Part shown: one piece after another, positions 19,264 to 27,823 of the stretch | Layout of the letters: each line of letters opens with the position of its first letter | Position numbering within the stretch: position 1 is the stretch's first letter | Assembly: GCF_019263745.1 (NCBI RefSeq) | Contig: NZ_CP077107.1 | Coordinates: 1,736,001-1,800,000, forward strand | Source of the DNA: Methanospirillum hungatei | GTDB lineage: Archaea > Halobacteriota > Methanomicrobia > Methanomicrobiales > Methanospirillaceae | DNA length: 64,000 nt | Direction of reading: 5' to 3' | Made by a program: the position numbers and the translations under genes | The notes under the pieces: generated by a model | What the model was told of the DNA's origin: nothing | The model's database searches: none | Seen by the model: the letters and a program-made list of their open reading frames with translations, nothing else

Positions 19264-19816
19264 TTTCTTCCTCCCCGAATACTATCTCCTCGGTGACATT
19301 CATGGACCCTGCAATATCTGAAGCATGTGAAACCGTGCGGTTCCCATCATCAGAATGAGCCTTTGTAAGAAGGATACCACTTCCGTTTACGACTGAACCT
19401 GCAACCGTTTTCTCTGAAAGGATCCGGTGTGAGAGATAATCGCCACTGATGAAGAGGCCATGCGTTGAGATATCATCCTGACGTCCGGATTTTTGATTCA
19501 GAACGGAAAACGTGCAGGTAGGATCCTGTGCTGTCTGATTGTGGGTCTGACCAGTATACTCATCTATCCCCAGTGGACCGGTTGATCTACCGGATACGAG
19601 TGTCGTAATTACTTCTCCGATGTTGAGGGTGCGGTTTACCACAGCTTGGTCAGAAGTAAACAGGTGTGCTGCATATGACCGGGCATCACTGATCACCGAT
19701 GAAGATACCCAGGTTGCTCCTGAACAGACGATTGATGATGAGAGCGAATCCGCATATGTCAGGCCACAGGGCATAACGAGCAGCAATACTCCAAGAGCGA
19801 CCAGAACCTTGTTCAT
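19256..19816 (-). CDS. Secreted protein of unknown function
   Basis: A 186-aa protein with a clear signal peptide (MNKVLVALGVLLLVMPCGLTYA). The mature part is rich in Ser, Thr and Asn, with several N-x-S/T sites (NRTL, NQTA, NGSG, NVTE), as in exported beta-rich proteins. The ATG at 19816 is preceded by GGAGATCGG; an upstream in-frame ATG at 19876 would hide the signal peptide. It overlaps the small membrane protein downstream. No family is recognised; it could be a surface or virion protein of the integrated element. Confidence 0.6.
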   Translation of the reverse strand: MNKVLVALGVLLLVMPCGLTYADSLSSSIVCSGATWVSSSVISDARSYAAHLFTSDQAVVNRTLNIGEVITTLVSGRSTGPLGIDEYTGQTHNQTAQDPTCTFSVLNQKSGRQDDISTHGLFISGDYLSHRILSEKTVAGSVVNGSGILLTKAHSDDGNRTVSHASDIAGSMNVTEEIVFGEEEND

Positions 19817-19838
19817 CCGATCTCCAAAAAGGGAGAGT

Positions 19839-20342
19839 TCAGGCCAGTTCACTGACCGTATCTGCCCAGGTCTCAACGGTAGTCAGGATGCTGTCTGATT
19901 CGTAACTGGAGATGCTCACCTTGTCACGTTTGAAGCTGACATTGTAGAGTTCTCCATTTTCAGCATGACACTTGAGTGTGATATTAAAGCCATCTTCAGA
20001 GCTGTCATGTGATGGTGTACCACCCATGGTGGTCTCTATTGCACTATTTGCAAGAATGCTGGCGATGGTGGTATCAAAGGCACCTGATGCCGGTGAACGT
20101 ACCGATATCCTTCCTACCTGCTTTCCGTCGTTATTTTCATATATAACCGTCCCGGTGTAATATTCCGAACTTTTCGCCACCGCCGGGAGGGTGTCTCCAC
20201 CGGAAATGTAGGACGTGCATCCCCATGGATTATCTACGAGAATATTCCCGATAATGGTGTTTAAGACTGCTTTACCAGCAAGAGGGGTCGCAAGTACCCG
20301 CTCTGCACTTTTTACTACTGATTTTGATACAAAATCTGCCAT
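19839..20342 (-). CDS. Hypothetical protein of the accessory gene set
   Basis: A 167-aa protein that begins MADFVSKSVVKSAERV; GGGGAATC lies 7 bases before the ATG at 20342. It has no signal peptide or membrane segment. The C-terminal half is beta-rich and ends in an amphipathic helix (ILTTVETWADTVSEL). Its stop is 22 bases before the secreted protein start. No family is recognised; the context suggests a structural or accessory protein of a virus or plasmid. Confidence 0.6.
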   Translation of the reverse strand: MADFVSKSVVKSAERVLATPLAGKAVLNTIIGNILVDNPWGCTSYISGGDTLPAVAKSSEYYTGTVIYENNDGKQVGRISVRSPASGAFDTTIASILANSAIETTMGGTPSHDSSEDGFNITLKCHAENGELYNVSFKRDKVSISSYESDSILTTVETWADTVSELA

Positions 20343-20502
20343 GTTCGATTCCCCTGCCGTGTGCACTCCGGCACTATCAGGTTGAAAGGGCAGAGATAAA
20401 AGAAAGCAGACGATAGTTGGGTTTGAGCAATATTTACACCATGTTTTGGAAAATACTCCCGGAGAGAAACATTTCGGGGAACATTCAGAAGTAACTGCAT
20501 CA

Positions 20503-20895
20503 TCACAATTTCATCCGATCCGCGATGTGAATTGAGGGAGAGAAAAACTCACCACATTCAGTCATAGGTAATCTCTCAAATACGGGGGCTTTTTTGTGTT
20601 TTCCGGAGAGGACCATCTTTACCCGCTGGACCGGGGTTGAGTACACCCTGTCCCCGATAGTCCAGTAAAACCCCTTTCCACTCTCTGAAAGCCATGCAGA
20701 ACCAGAGCTTTCACCATCAGGACCGGTGACCGGACTCTCTCCCAGGCCAAGAAGGACTACCCAAGTTTCGTCGATGCTGATGGCAGAACATCCCCGGCCA
20801 TCAATACCAATCCGGAGGAGATCACCATCCAGGAACATTCTCCCGCACCGGACAAACAGAGTCTTCCGGACTGTTCTGACTGTGAATGGGTTCAT
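20503..20895 (-). CDS. Hypothetical protein of the accessory gene set
   Basis: A 130-aa protein beginning MNPFTVRTVRKTLFV. The ATG at 20895 is preceded by GGAGGGATGAT and forms an ATGA overlap with the stop of the gene upstream, which fixes the start. The predicted beta content is high (GRGCSAISIDETWVVLLGLG). No domain is recognised. Confidence 0.65.
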   Translation of the reverse strand: MNPFTVRTVRKTLFVRCGRMFLDGDLLRIGIDGRGCSAISIDETWVVLLGLGESPVTGPDGESSGSAWLSESGKGFYWTIGDRVYSTPVQRVKMVLSGKHKKAPVFERLPMTECGEFFSPSIHIADRMKL

Positions 20896-21077
20896 ATCAT
20901 CCCTCCATCCTCCAAAGGGCATCGATCCAGATATGAAGGTGAGTTTCCGGAAAGTTCACATATTCTCCTCCGTGCCGGTTTTTTTGGATCTCCCTGTCTC
21001 AGGTACCAGATCCAAAGAAGATGCGGACAATTTTTCATAGCACAATTCCCAGCGGATGGCCGGTTCATTGGGAACAT
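20892..21077 (-). CDS. Small Cys-containing protein (61 aa)
   Basis: The frame starts MFPMNRPSAGNC and contains C-x5-C (CAMKNC), later RRRICEL and a C-terminal DRCPLED. GGGGG lies 6 bases before ATG 21077; an alternative ATG at 21068 overlaps the primase stop as ATGA. The stop in turn overlaps the next start as ATGA. This chain of coupled starts favours this frame, although another frame over the same bases is also open. Function unknown. Confidence 0.5.
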   Translation of the reverse strand: MFPMNRPSAGNCAMKNCPHLLWIWYLRQGDPKKPARRRICELSGNSPSYLDRCPLEDGGMI

Positions 21078-24000
21078 GAACTGCCCCCTTCAGACTTTTT
21101 TGACTGTTCCCGAAGATAACAGGCATCACACAGGCCAAGATGAGCTGTATGATCATACCAGATCAGTGGATTGGTATTACAGACATGACACTTTCCTGCA
21201 CTGGCGTTGAGTCTGACCATCTGATCAGTGCTGATGAGACCTGGAAGGGGTATAATGGATGCAACATGTCTGCTGACCGCCTTGTTATAGCAGTCTGCAC
21301 AGAGAAATGCCAGTTCTTCTCCCTTCTGATGGGATCTTTTCCGGTACTGGACCAGAGATCGTCCACAAAGATGACAGGGCTTTTTTTCCGGCCATCCTTC
21401 TATGCGGAGGTACTCATCCGGTTTGATGGTTGCAGCAATCTTTTCTGCATGTTTTCTGTTATTTTCTGAAGTTATCCGCCCAGATTTATTGCTTTGATCT
21501 GATAAAGAGGACTGATCTGTTGAAATCAGGAGTTCGTTTTCTGCAACCAGGTCCGGACACAGGGGTTCGCAGACATGATCACCGGTGCTTCTCCTGATAT
21601 CTTCAGCCCCTTCTGTGAGTGTGCCTGCTGCAGAAAATGATTCTCTATCTCTAAGTATATGTGTACATGTACTATTTTGAGAGAGATCTGAAGTCCTTTC
21701 ATTTTCTGCAGGTGCAGAAATCCGGTCGGTCTCTGCAGAAAATTTTCTGAAATCATCCTCTGGATCATCAGGCGGAGATGAGTCATCATGATGGTGATCG
21801 TCTTCTGACTGACGAAGTGATACAGCTCCTCCCTTCACCCATGCGTAATACAAGGAATTATCCCAGACATACACCTTGCTTCTCCGGTGGGTGGTCTGTC
21901 CGACATCTCCGACGGTGACTGATCGATCATAGAAGGATATGGCCGGACATTTCTGCAAGAGTCCTGAGTAAATATGGCCCCGTGATGCGTATCCGTTCAG
22001 AAGTTTGGATATAGCAGAATTGGTCCATCCTGTCACCCGCTGGATGTCAAGGACAGTAAGTTCTTCCTGGTTTAACATCCGGATAGCTTTAATTAGTGAT
22101 GATTCATTGCGGGTGAGCTTTGTTATCTGGCCGCCGGTATCTCCGTTCAGGGCATTGTACAGCCTGACCGCTTGTTTGAAATCATCCATGGATGCGATGA
22201 TATACTCAGTTCCATCAACGGTTTTTCTCTCACGCTGAAACTGCATAAGAGCGGCATTTGTCTTGATCAGGTCAAGGAGCATGTCCGGGTTTCGCCGGTT
22301 TGCAACAGACTGAAACTCTATCTGTTCTGCATAGGGGATGATGACAAAGGTGTCCTCTACCATCCGCCATATCTGCCTGATAACAAGGATCTCTTCCCTG
22401 ACCGATGAGACTGCTGGTGGTATCTGTGCTGCCTCCCGAAGTGTCCGCTCCAGGACTTTCTTGTCCTGCTCTTCACTGTCGTCTATCCATGCGGTGAGCA
22501 TCCGGTTGAAGATCTGATCATCTCCGACCCCTTCGACCTTTGCGACCCACCAGACACATCGCTCGGGGATGGTACAGGTGATACCGTTTCTGTCTTTTGT
22601 GACGGTCCGATACTTGAATGGTTTCAGAAATGAGGTGATGACTCCTTTTAAGATCTCCTGCATCTGCTCTGAGAGGGAGACATCATCAAGGGCTATGACT
22701 TTTCCGGGTTTCAAATCCTGTGAGTAAAAGAGTGCTTTGTCACTTATCCGGCCGGATAACCGGAACTCTTCCGGAACCTGGGCCAGCATGGTGTCAATGG
22801 CATGTGACTTTCCTTTTCCTGAATCTCCGGTGATTGAGACATGAAGACCTTTTGAGTTGATGACTATCCGGGATGCAAGCGAGAGAATGAGGCATTCTGC
22901 GACAACCTGATCCCCGACATGGTCTAGGGCAAAGGTTTCACGCATGTACTGGACCGGGTGTCCTTGACGGAGGATCTCTTCGGCTTTTTGTATTATTTCC
23001 GGATTTTCTTCGTGCTCAAAGTTGGGGTGATTTTCTTTTTGTATACCTGATTTTTGGGCTTTCTTCTTTTTCCAGGGATGGGACTTTGAAGATCCGGAAT
23101 TTTTTGAATCTTCTAAATCATCAATATCTGTCGTCTCATGGGTGTCTGATGATTGCAGGCCTCCCAGGAGATTTTGTTCGGCCAGATATCGTTTCCTGGC
23201 ATTCTCTTTTTTTATTCTGGAAAGCCGGTCTTCTGTATAGGGTGTGCCTTCATATTTCTGTTTTAGATCTTTCCACCGCTGTATTCCGCCGCCACAACTG
23301 TTGTGATGACATCCGGCAAAGATGGCACCTGATTTAAATTGAATGGCATAGGCTCCATCCTGATGAGCATCTGAGAACGGGCACTGGTCAAGAATAAAGA
23401 GGGTGCCGTCCCCATATGGTTTCCTGGTATATCCAATATTATACCTGGAAAGCCATGTTGCAAGGTCAACAGGATTATCGGAGATAAGGTTTTTTGACGT
23501 AGTTTTCCCTGACGGCCGGGTTCCGGTTTCGGTTGGGTACAGTGAGGCAAGAGTTGTGAGATGGTCACAACCGGTCAGTTGTAGGGATGCTGGTTCTTCT
23601 GTCAGTGATGCGACCCGGTGTGAACGAGGTGGGGTGTTGTCCCCTTTCCGTGTCCTTGTGCCGTAGAGTTTCCATATCCGGGCAGCATTGTAGTTCGCGG
23701 TATCGATGGTACAGATGTCGTCAGAGAACCGGGCAGAGAGTGCTGTCAGACAGTTTTTGACCAGGTCTGTAGCAGCCTCATCATTGGGAAGATCAATTTT
23801 GCATAAGAGATGAGCCCCATTTCCAGAGTCGGCGATGATAGGTTCAGGCCATCCGACTGACTGGAGATAGGCAGATATCTCCTGTGCCTTGTTCATGGCA
23901 TACTGGTGTTCTTCGTCTGATGATGAGACGCCGGAGGGGCGGACTGGATCGATATCAATAGGAAGCCAATGCCTTCTGATGATGTCCTTGTCGGCGGTTG

Positions 24001-24265
24001 TGGCATCTTTTTTTGAAAGTCTGATTATGATTCGGTTCGCACGACGAGCGAGCAGTGCCGGGTTTACTTCGTTTAAGGTGATGTAGATCCCCCGGATCTG
24101 CGGATTGTCGTCCAGGATACAGACCTGGTCTGCGAGTTTCTCAAAGTTGTCAAAATATCCTGAGCCGATTCCATCATTAGTGATAATTCTGACTTCTACA
24201 ACTCTGCCAGGGGAGGAGATGAGGTGAAGGGCTCGCAGGATCTCTGATCTCCGGTCAAATGCCAT
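21065..24265 (-). CDS. Primase-polymerase/helicase replication protein
   Basis: A 1066-aa multidomain protein. Residues about 1-230 look like an archaeo-eukaryotic primase (PrimPol) domain: DID at 104-106, SGNGAHL near 147-153 and a later RIWKLYGT segment. Around 270-330 lies a Cys/His region. A helicase-type ATPase follows (Walker A GDSGKGKS near 480, Walker B VIALDD near 523), then a winged helix near 745 and two C-terminal zinc ribbons (CHLCG...CADC and CHVC...CDAC). This is the architecture of replication proteins from archaeal plasmids and viruses. Start ATG 24265 has AAAGGAGGGTG upstream. It is the core of the mobile-element-like region. Confidence 0.85.
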   Translation of the reverse strand: MAFDRRSEILRALHLISSPGRVVEVRIITNDGIGSGYFDNFEKLADQVCILDDNPQIRGIYITLNEVNPALLARRANRIIIRLSKKDATTADKDIIRRHWLPIDIDPVRPSGVSSSDEEHQYAMNKAQEISAYLQSVGWPEPIIADSGNGAHLLCKIDLPNDEAATDLVKNCLTALSARFSDDICTIDTANYNAARIWKLYGTRTRKGDNTPPRSHRVASLTEEPASLQLTGCDHLTTLASLYPTETGTRPSGKTTSKNLISDNPVDLATWLSRYNIGYTRKPYGDGTLFILDQCPFSDAHQDGAYAIQFKSGAIFAGCHHNSCGGGIQRWKDLKQKYEGTPYTEDRLSRIKKENARKRYLAEQNLLGGLQSSDTHETTDIDDLEDSKNSGSSKSHPWKKKKAQKSGIQKENHPNFEHEENPEIIQKAEEILRQGHPVQYMRETFALDHVGDQVVAECLILSLASRIVINSKGLHVSITGDSGKGKSHAIDTMLAQVPEEFRLSGRISDKALFYSQDLKPGKVIALDDVSLSEQMQEILKGVITSFLKPFKYRTVTKDRNGITCTIPERCVWWVAKVEGVGDDQIFNRMLTAWIDDSEEQDKKVLERTLREAAQIPPAVSSVREEILVIRQIWRMVEDTFVIIPYAEQIEFQSVANRRNPDMLLDLIKTNAALMQFQRERKTVDGTEYIIASMDDFKQAVRLYNALNGDTGGQITKLTRNESSLIKAIRMLNQEELTVLDIQRVTGWTNSAISKLLNGYASRGHIYSGLLQKCPAISFYDRSVTVGDVGQTTHRRSKVYVWDNSLYYAWVKGGAVSLRQSEDDHHHDDSSPPDDPEDDFRKFSAETDRISAPAENERTSDLSQNSTCTHILRDRESFSAAGTLTEGAEDIRRSTGDHVCEPLCPDLVAENELLISTDQSSLSDQSNKSGRITSENNRKHAEKIAATIKPDEYLRIEGWPEKKPCHLCGRSLVQYRKRSHQKGEELAFLCADCYNKAVSRHVASIIPLPGLISTDQMVRLNASAGKCHVCNTNPLIWYDHTAHLGLCDACYLREQSKKSEGGSSCSQ

Positions 24266-24605
24266 GGACACCCTCCTTTATTGCTGCAAATCCACCGGCC
24301 ATGACATGATAGCGATCCCAGACAGCAGCCCGTCTGATCCAGAGCTGGATGGTCCCCGGACAGGTACCTGATGCTGCCATTTGAAAAAGCGGGTTCATCT
24401 CGCTCACGAGACGGTCTTTCTTAAGCGGTCTCCTCAGGGATTTTACTTTAATTAAGAGGATGTCCTGCCGGTTTTTCCATGCTATGATATCGATAGGCAG
24501 GGTTGGGGTTACGACCCGCAGTGCAGTATATCCAAGCTCCTGAAGAAGCCGGCGTGCTGCGTGAGGCGAGGTCCGACAGGTGGAATAATCAGGGGTGTCA
24601 GACAT
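24255..24605 (-). CDS. PD-(D/E)XK nuclease-like protein
   Basis: A 116-aa protein. The pattern SPHAARRLLQELGY...PIDIIAWKN..ILLIKVK resembles the core of restriction-endonuclase-like or Holliday-junction-resolvase-like folds: helix, then D, then a strand ending in x-x-K. The usual acidic residue before the lysine is replaced (LIKVK rather than ExK), so catalytic competence is uncertain. It overlaps genes on both sides and begins inside the 131-aa gene. A degraded second copy lies at about 25.5-25.75 kb. Confidence 0.6.
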   Translation of the reverse strand: MSDTPDYSTCRTSPHAARRLLQELGYTALRVVTPTLPIDIIAWKNRQDILLIKVKSLRRPLKKDRLVSEMNPLFQMAASGTCPGTIQLWIRRAAVWDRYHVMAGGFAAIKEGVHGI

Positions 24606-24993
24606 GGATCATCCCTCTGCCTTGTTGCACGTGCTGATTTGGATGCGATCTGGTGAGATCCAGAGCGATACAGATCCGTGTCCAAATCCCTTCTGGAGAT
24701 TTGAACTTTAAGTTCAAAGCCCCCGAAAGCAGTCCATTGACCAAGTGGCCTGGGTTTCTTCCCTGGCCGGGACCTTGTTGTGCTGGAAGAGTCCCGAAAT
24801 TCCAGGATGGGGAACTTTTTTGCTCTCCAAAAGGAAAGATAGAAAGAACCCCACCTGTGATGAGCTGGCCTGCTTTTTCATGGTTGGGGGATTCGTTCTT
24901 CTTCTGATTCCAGTTGATATTCTTTTCATGTGACTGATCATCTGAGAGCGGTGCCCAGAAGAACAGATAGAAATCTTGTTTTCTTGTTGTCAT
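24598..24993 (-). CDS. Hypothetical first gene of the accessory set (131 aa)
   Basis: The ATG at 24993 has AAAGGAG 8 bases upstream, a strong ribosome-binding site. The protein (MTTRKQDFYLFFW...) is rich in Gly, Pro, Gln and Asn and has no recognised domain. Its end overlaps the nuclease-like gene by 8 bases. A perfect palindrome lies within it (24700-24718), so this stretch may have a DNA-level role as well as, or instead of, coding. Confidence 0.5.
   Translation of the reverse strand: MTTRKQDFYLFFWAPLSDDQSHEKNINWNQKKNESPNHEKAGQLITGGVLSIFPFGEQKSSPSWNFGTLPAQQGPGQGRNPGHLVNGLLSGALNLKFKSPEGIWTRICIALDLTRSHPNQHVQQGRGMIHV
24700..24718. repeat. Perfect inverted repeat
   Basis: TTTGAACTT-T-AAGTTCAAA, nine-base arms around one central base. 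It lies inside the 131-aa gene near its 3' end, about 100 bases before the nuclease-like gene. It could bind a dimeric regulator or an initiator protein. Confidence 0.6.
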
Positions 24994-25118
24994 GGTACCG
25001 TGCTCCTTTTTAGGGAACAGTCCCATTTGAATTGATTTAACGATTTTAAAGTCCTAATGGGAGAACAAGATCCATTCGGCATCTATTAATAGGTAACGAA
25101 ATGAGGATTTTTGGATGA

Positions 25119-25150
25119 ATGATTCGGTCACAATAGTGAATCTGAATCAT
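25119..25150. repeat. Inverted repeat upstream of the accessory gene set
   Basis: ATGATTC (25119-25125) and GAATCAT (25144-25150) form seven-base arms separated by 18 bases. An overlapping pair, ATTCGG and CCGAAT, extends the symmetry. The position is about 125 bases upstream of the first gene of the set. It could be an operator, an origin element or an attachment site; nothing decides between these. Confidence 0.35.
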
Positions 25151-25519
25151 GCGATTTGATTGCCGAATAATAGAGGGGGGTTTGGAGAGAGAACTGAAAA
25201 TATTCATTTTGGTATCTCCTTCACGGAGTGTTCATCAGGTATTGGGATCTTACCAGGAACCGATAACGCGGGAATATTGAAGAATCCGGTTATGACGGGG
25301 AAATGTGCACGAGACTGCATAGAATCAGATTTTGTGAAATAATAATCAAATGAGGAGAGTTTCCTTTTCAGGTCTTGAAAAAAATGAGAAAAAGGTCAGG
25401 GCATCAGTTTTGCATGAAAAGAGAATCCTTTTTAGAAAGAGGTTGCCGTTTCGCCACCTGATGTATCAATAATATTGTATGATATTCGCATAGATTGTGA
25501 TCTAAAATTACTGCCCGAC

Positions 25520-25745
25520 TTAAAAGCGAAGCCACACTCCGGATTTGTAGAGCCAGAACTGGAGCGATCCGGGGGAGCTCACCGCTTAAACTTTGATAGC
25601 AATGGTGAGGATCTTCTGGGTGTGTCTGATGATTCTGTCGTTTTTTATACTAGGAGACACCAAGAAAGAGGACTTTCTCCCCTTTCCATGCGATGATATC
25701 AACCGGCTGCTTTGAGCCGGCGATTCTGGCATTCTGGTATCCGGC
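25520..25745 (-). pseudogene. Decayed paralogue of the PD-(D/E)XK-like gene
   Basis: Leftward from 25742 one frame reads GYQNARIAGSKQPVDIIAWKGE, matching GYTALRVVTPTLPIDIIAWKN of the intact protein, and stops after VLFLGVS. A second frame further on reads PGSLQFWLYKSGVWLRF, matching PGTIQLWIRRAAVWDRY, and then meets stops. The N-terminal part is missing or scrambled. This is a frameshifted relic of a second copy of the gene at 24255-24605. Confidence 0.65.
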
Positions 25746-26168
25746 TTCGTTCTGTTCTCCCGGGCAGACCGAAACGAGATCGCCCGCTCCTGGTGGCTAC
25801 TCTAGTTTATGGGCTCCATTTCCTGAGGGTGCCTAGTCACGGTACTGTCTGTATAGGCAGGGACGGTGGGGATCCGGGTTGCACCGGCATTCTCCAATCC
25901 TCTCGCAACAGATGCAGCAGGTAATGACGTCCTCCTGGGGATGGAAAGAAAAAAGTGTTCAGAGTTTGATTCCGGTAATGTGCCCCTGCTTTCATTCCCT
26001 GTCCGGCAAGATTGAGAACTGGAGTGCGGGGCTTTTCTATTCTTGTGCTTAGTATGATTCCTCTCGAAGGTTGAGGATTTTACCAACCGATTCGCGGTAT
26101 GCACTCTATATTCCCGCCCAGGCGATTGATAAGAATAAGTTCGGGTATGCCTACGAGATGAACTAAAG
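25746..26168. other. Gene graveyard without intact ORF
   Basis: The bases between the decayed nuclease paralogue and the small ORF at 26.2 kb hold only short open stretches. One at about 26080-26165 reads LPTDSRYALYIPAQAIDKNKFGYAYEM before a stop and looks like a coding remnant. No family is assigned. Confidence 0.4.
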
Positions 26169-26297
26169 ATGATCATATCCGGAAGAATGGAGAGTAACGA
26201 AAAGATCGTGAATAAATTTTTTGAGAGTGAGGAGTTCAAGGAGCAGGTTACGAAGTATATGATTGACAAGGTCTATGAAGAGATAATGGGCGGGTAA
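26169..26297 (+). pseudogene. Short C-terminal-like remnant, possibly of a type I restriction R subunit
   Basis: A 42-codon frame reads MESNEKIVNKFFESEEFKEQ and then a helix ending VYEEIMGG before TAA. This charged helical tail resembles C-termini of HsdR-like restriction helicase subunits. The rest of such a gene is absent. The assignment rests on resemblance only. Confidence 0.25.
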
Positions 26298-26309
26298 CCC
26301 AAATGCTTA

Positions 26310-26323
26310 ACCGATATATCGGT
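26310..26323 (+). promoter_or_regulatory. Palindromic operator/TATA overlap upstream of the AAA_14 ATPase
   Basis: ACCGATATATCGGT is a perfect 14-base palindrome with a TATA-like core. The half GATATATCGGT recurs at 26345-26355, overlapping the GTG start codon at 26354. A protein binding both sites would block promoter and start, so autoregulation or element-specific repression is plausible. Confidence 0.45.
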
Positions 26324-26353
26324 CATATTACTACAACAATATAAGATATATCG

Positions 26354-27670
26354 GTGACCCCTGTGAACTCTTCAAAAATCCTGGAAATATTATCTGCATA
26401 TAACCCGTTTTGGATATCCGGGGCTATTGATGCAGGTATTCCCAGGGATCTGCTCCCTGCCTGCTGTGCACAGGTTCAATCCAAAGAAGTACTGGTTCTG
26501 AAAGGAATACGGCGATCCGGAAAAACCACGCTCATGAATCAGGTTATTCAGGAACTCGTAAAAACCGGGATCCCACCAACAGCAATCCTCCGGGTAAATC
26601 TGGAAGAACCACTCTTTGCTCTAGAGTACTCCATCACCCTTCTCGAAGATATCTATCGGACGTATCGGGAACGGATATATCCGGAAGGTAAATGCTGGGT
26701 TTTTCTTGATGAGATACAACAGGTGATCGGCTGGGAATCATGGGTTCGGGGGAGACAGGATACAGAAGATATCAAATTTTTTGTAACCGGCTCATCAGCA
26801 TCCATCCTTTCCCGTGAGATTGGAACGAAACTAACCGGGAGAAACGTCACTTTTGAGGTCTTCCCCCTTTCATTTATCGAATATCTTCGGTTCAACGATG
26901 TGCATGTCCGGACTGAACTGGATTATTTCAATAAGAAATCTGCAATACGAAATTTATTCCATGAATATCTCATGTATGGTGGCTTTCCAGAAGTGACACT
27001 CAAAAAAACTGAGAATGAGAAGAAGATCCTCCTGAAGAGTTACTTTGACGATATACTCTATCGGGACATCGTATCCAGATATGAGATTAGGGATGTGACA
27101 AGTCTTCGAAATCTCGCAGTCTATCTGTTGACACAGGTAGCACGGCCCACAAATATCTCAAAACTGAAAAAGAATTTTTCAATCTCACAGGATAAAACAG
27201 AATCATATATCTCTGCACTTTTAGAAAGTTACCTGCTCTTTCAAGTAACCAGCTTCTCGTATTCATTGAAACATTCCATGCGATCAGGATTCAAACCCTA
27301 TGCAATCGACAACGGCCTTCGTAATCGCGTTGCATTCGCATTTTCCGAAGACACCGGATGGCAGGTTGAAAATGTCATCGCCTGTTTTCTAAGGCAACAG
27401 TATGAAGAAGTGTACTTCTCGAAAAACGGAAACGAAATCGATTTCATCGTAAAAGAAGGGATGAATATCAGCCATAGGATTCAGGTCTGGTATGATGATA
27501 TTTCAGTCAGGGAGATTCCTTCACGTGAATTAGCAGGGTTTACCATCCCGCTACAGGGAGATGATACACCTGAATCCATTCTCCTTACGAACGATTATGA
27601 AGATGTTATCGAACATGATGGCGTACCAATTCGATGCATCCCGGTCGTGAAATATCTGTTATCATTGTAA
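26354..27670 (+). CDS. AAA_14/DUF4143 family ATPase
   Basis: A 438-aa protein. The N-terminal AAA domain has Walker A GIRRSGKTT near residue 50, Walker B CWVFLDEIQ near 115 and sensor segment FFVTGSSAS near 145. The C-terminal DUF4143 half follows (ILYRDIVSRYEIRD near 235; EIDFIVKEG near 365, a nuclease-like strand pattern). These proteins are widespread and multicopy in methanogens; their role is unknown, with suggested links to mobile elements or defence. Start is GTG 26354. It stands alone, directly downstream of a gene graveyard and of a palindromic site. Confidence 0.85.
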   Translation: MTPVNSSKILEILSAYNPFWISGAIDAGIPRDLLPACCAQVQSKEVLVLKGIRRSGKTTLMNQVIQELVKTGIPPTAILRVNLEEPLFALEYSITLLEDIYRTYRERIYPEGKCWVFLDEIQQVIGWESWVRGRQDTEDIKFFVTGSSASILSREIGTKLTGRNVTFEVFPLSFIEYLRFNDVHVRTELDYFNKKSAIRNLFHEYLMYGGFPEVTLKKTENEKKILLKSYFDDILYRDIVSRYEIRDVTSLRNLAVYLLTQVARPTNISKLKKNFSISQDKTESYISALLESYLLFQVTSFSYSLKHSMRSGFKPYAIDNGLRNRVAFAFSEDTGWQVENVIACFLRQQYEEVYFSKNGNEIDFIVKEGMNISHRIQVWYDDISVREIPSRELAGFTIPLQGDDTPESILLTNDYEDVIEHDGVPIRCIPVVKYLLSL

Positions 27671-27823
27671 GCGATTTCTGGCAGAGAGGGAATGTTCACA
27701 ACAGATTTCGGATTCAATCTATAAGAGATCCTTTTTCTTTGTGGTGTATATACCAGAGAGTAGACGGTTCAAACGGATTGCAGATAACATCATTTTATCC
27801 GTTTTATAGCCACACTACATAAT

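Noticed and set aside
20956-21156. 66-aa frame overlapping the primase end and the 61-aa gene
   Set aside because: The competing frame has a Shine-Dalgarno sequence and ATGA couplings at both ends; this one has neither.
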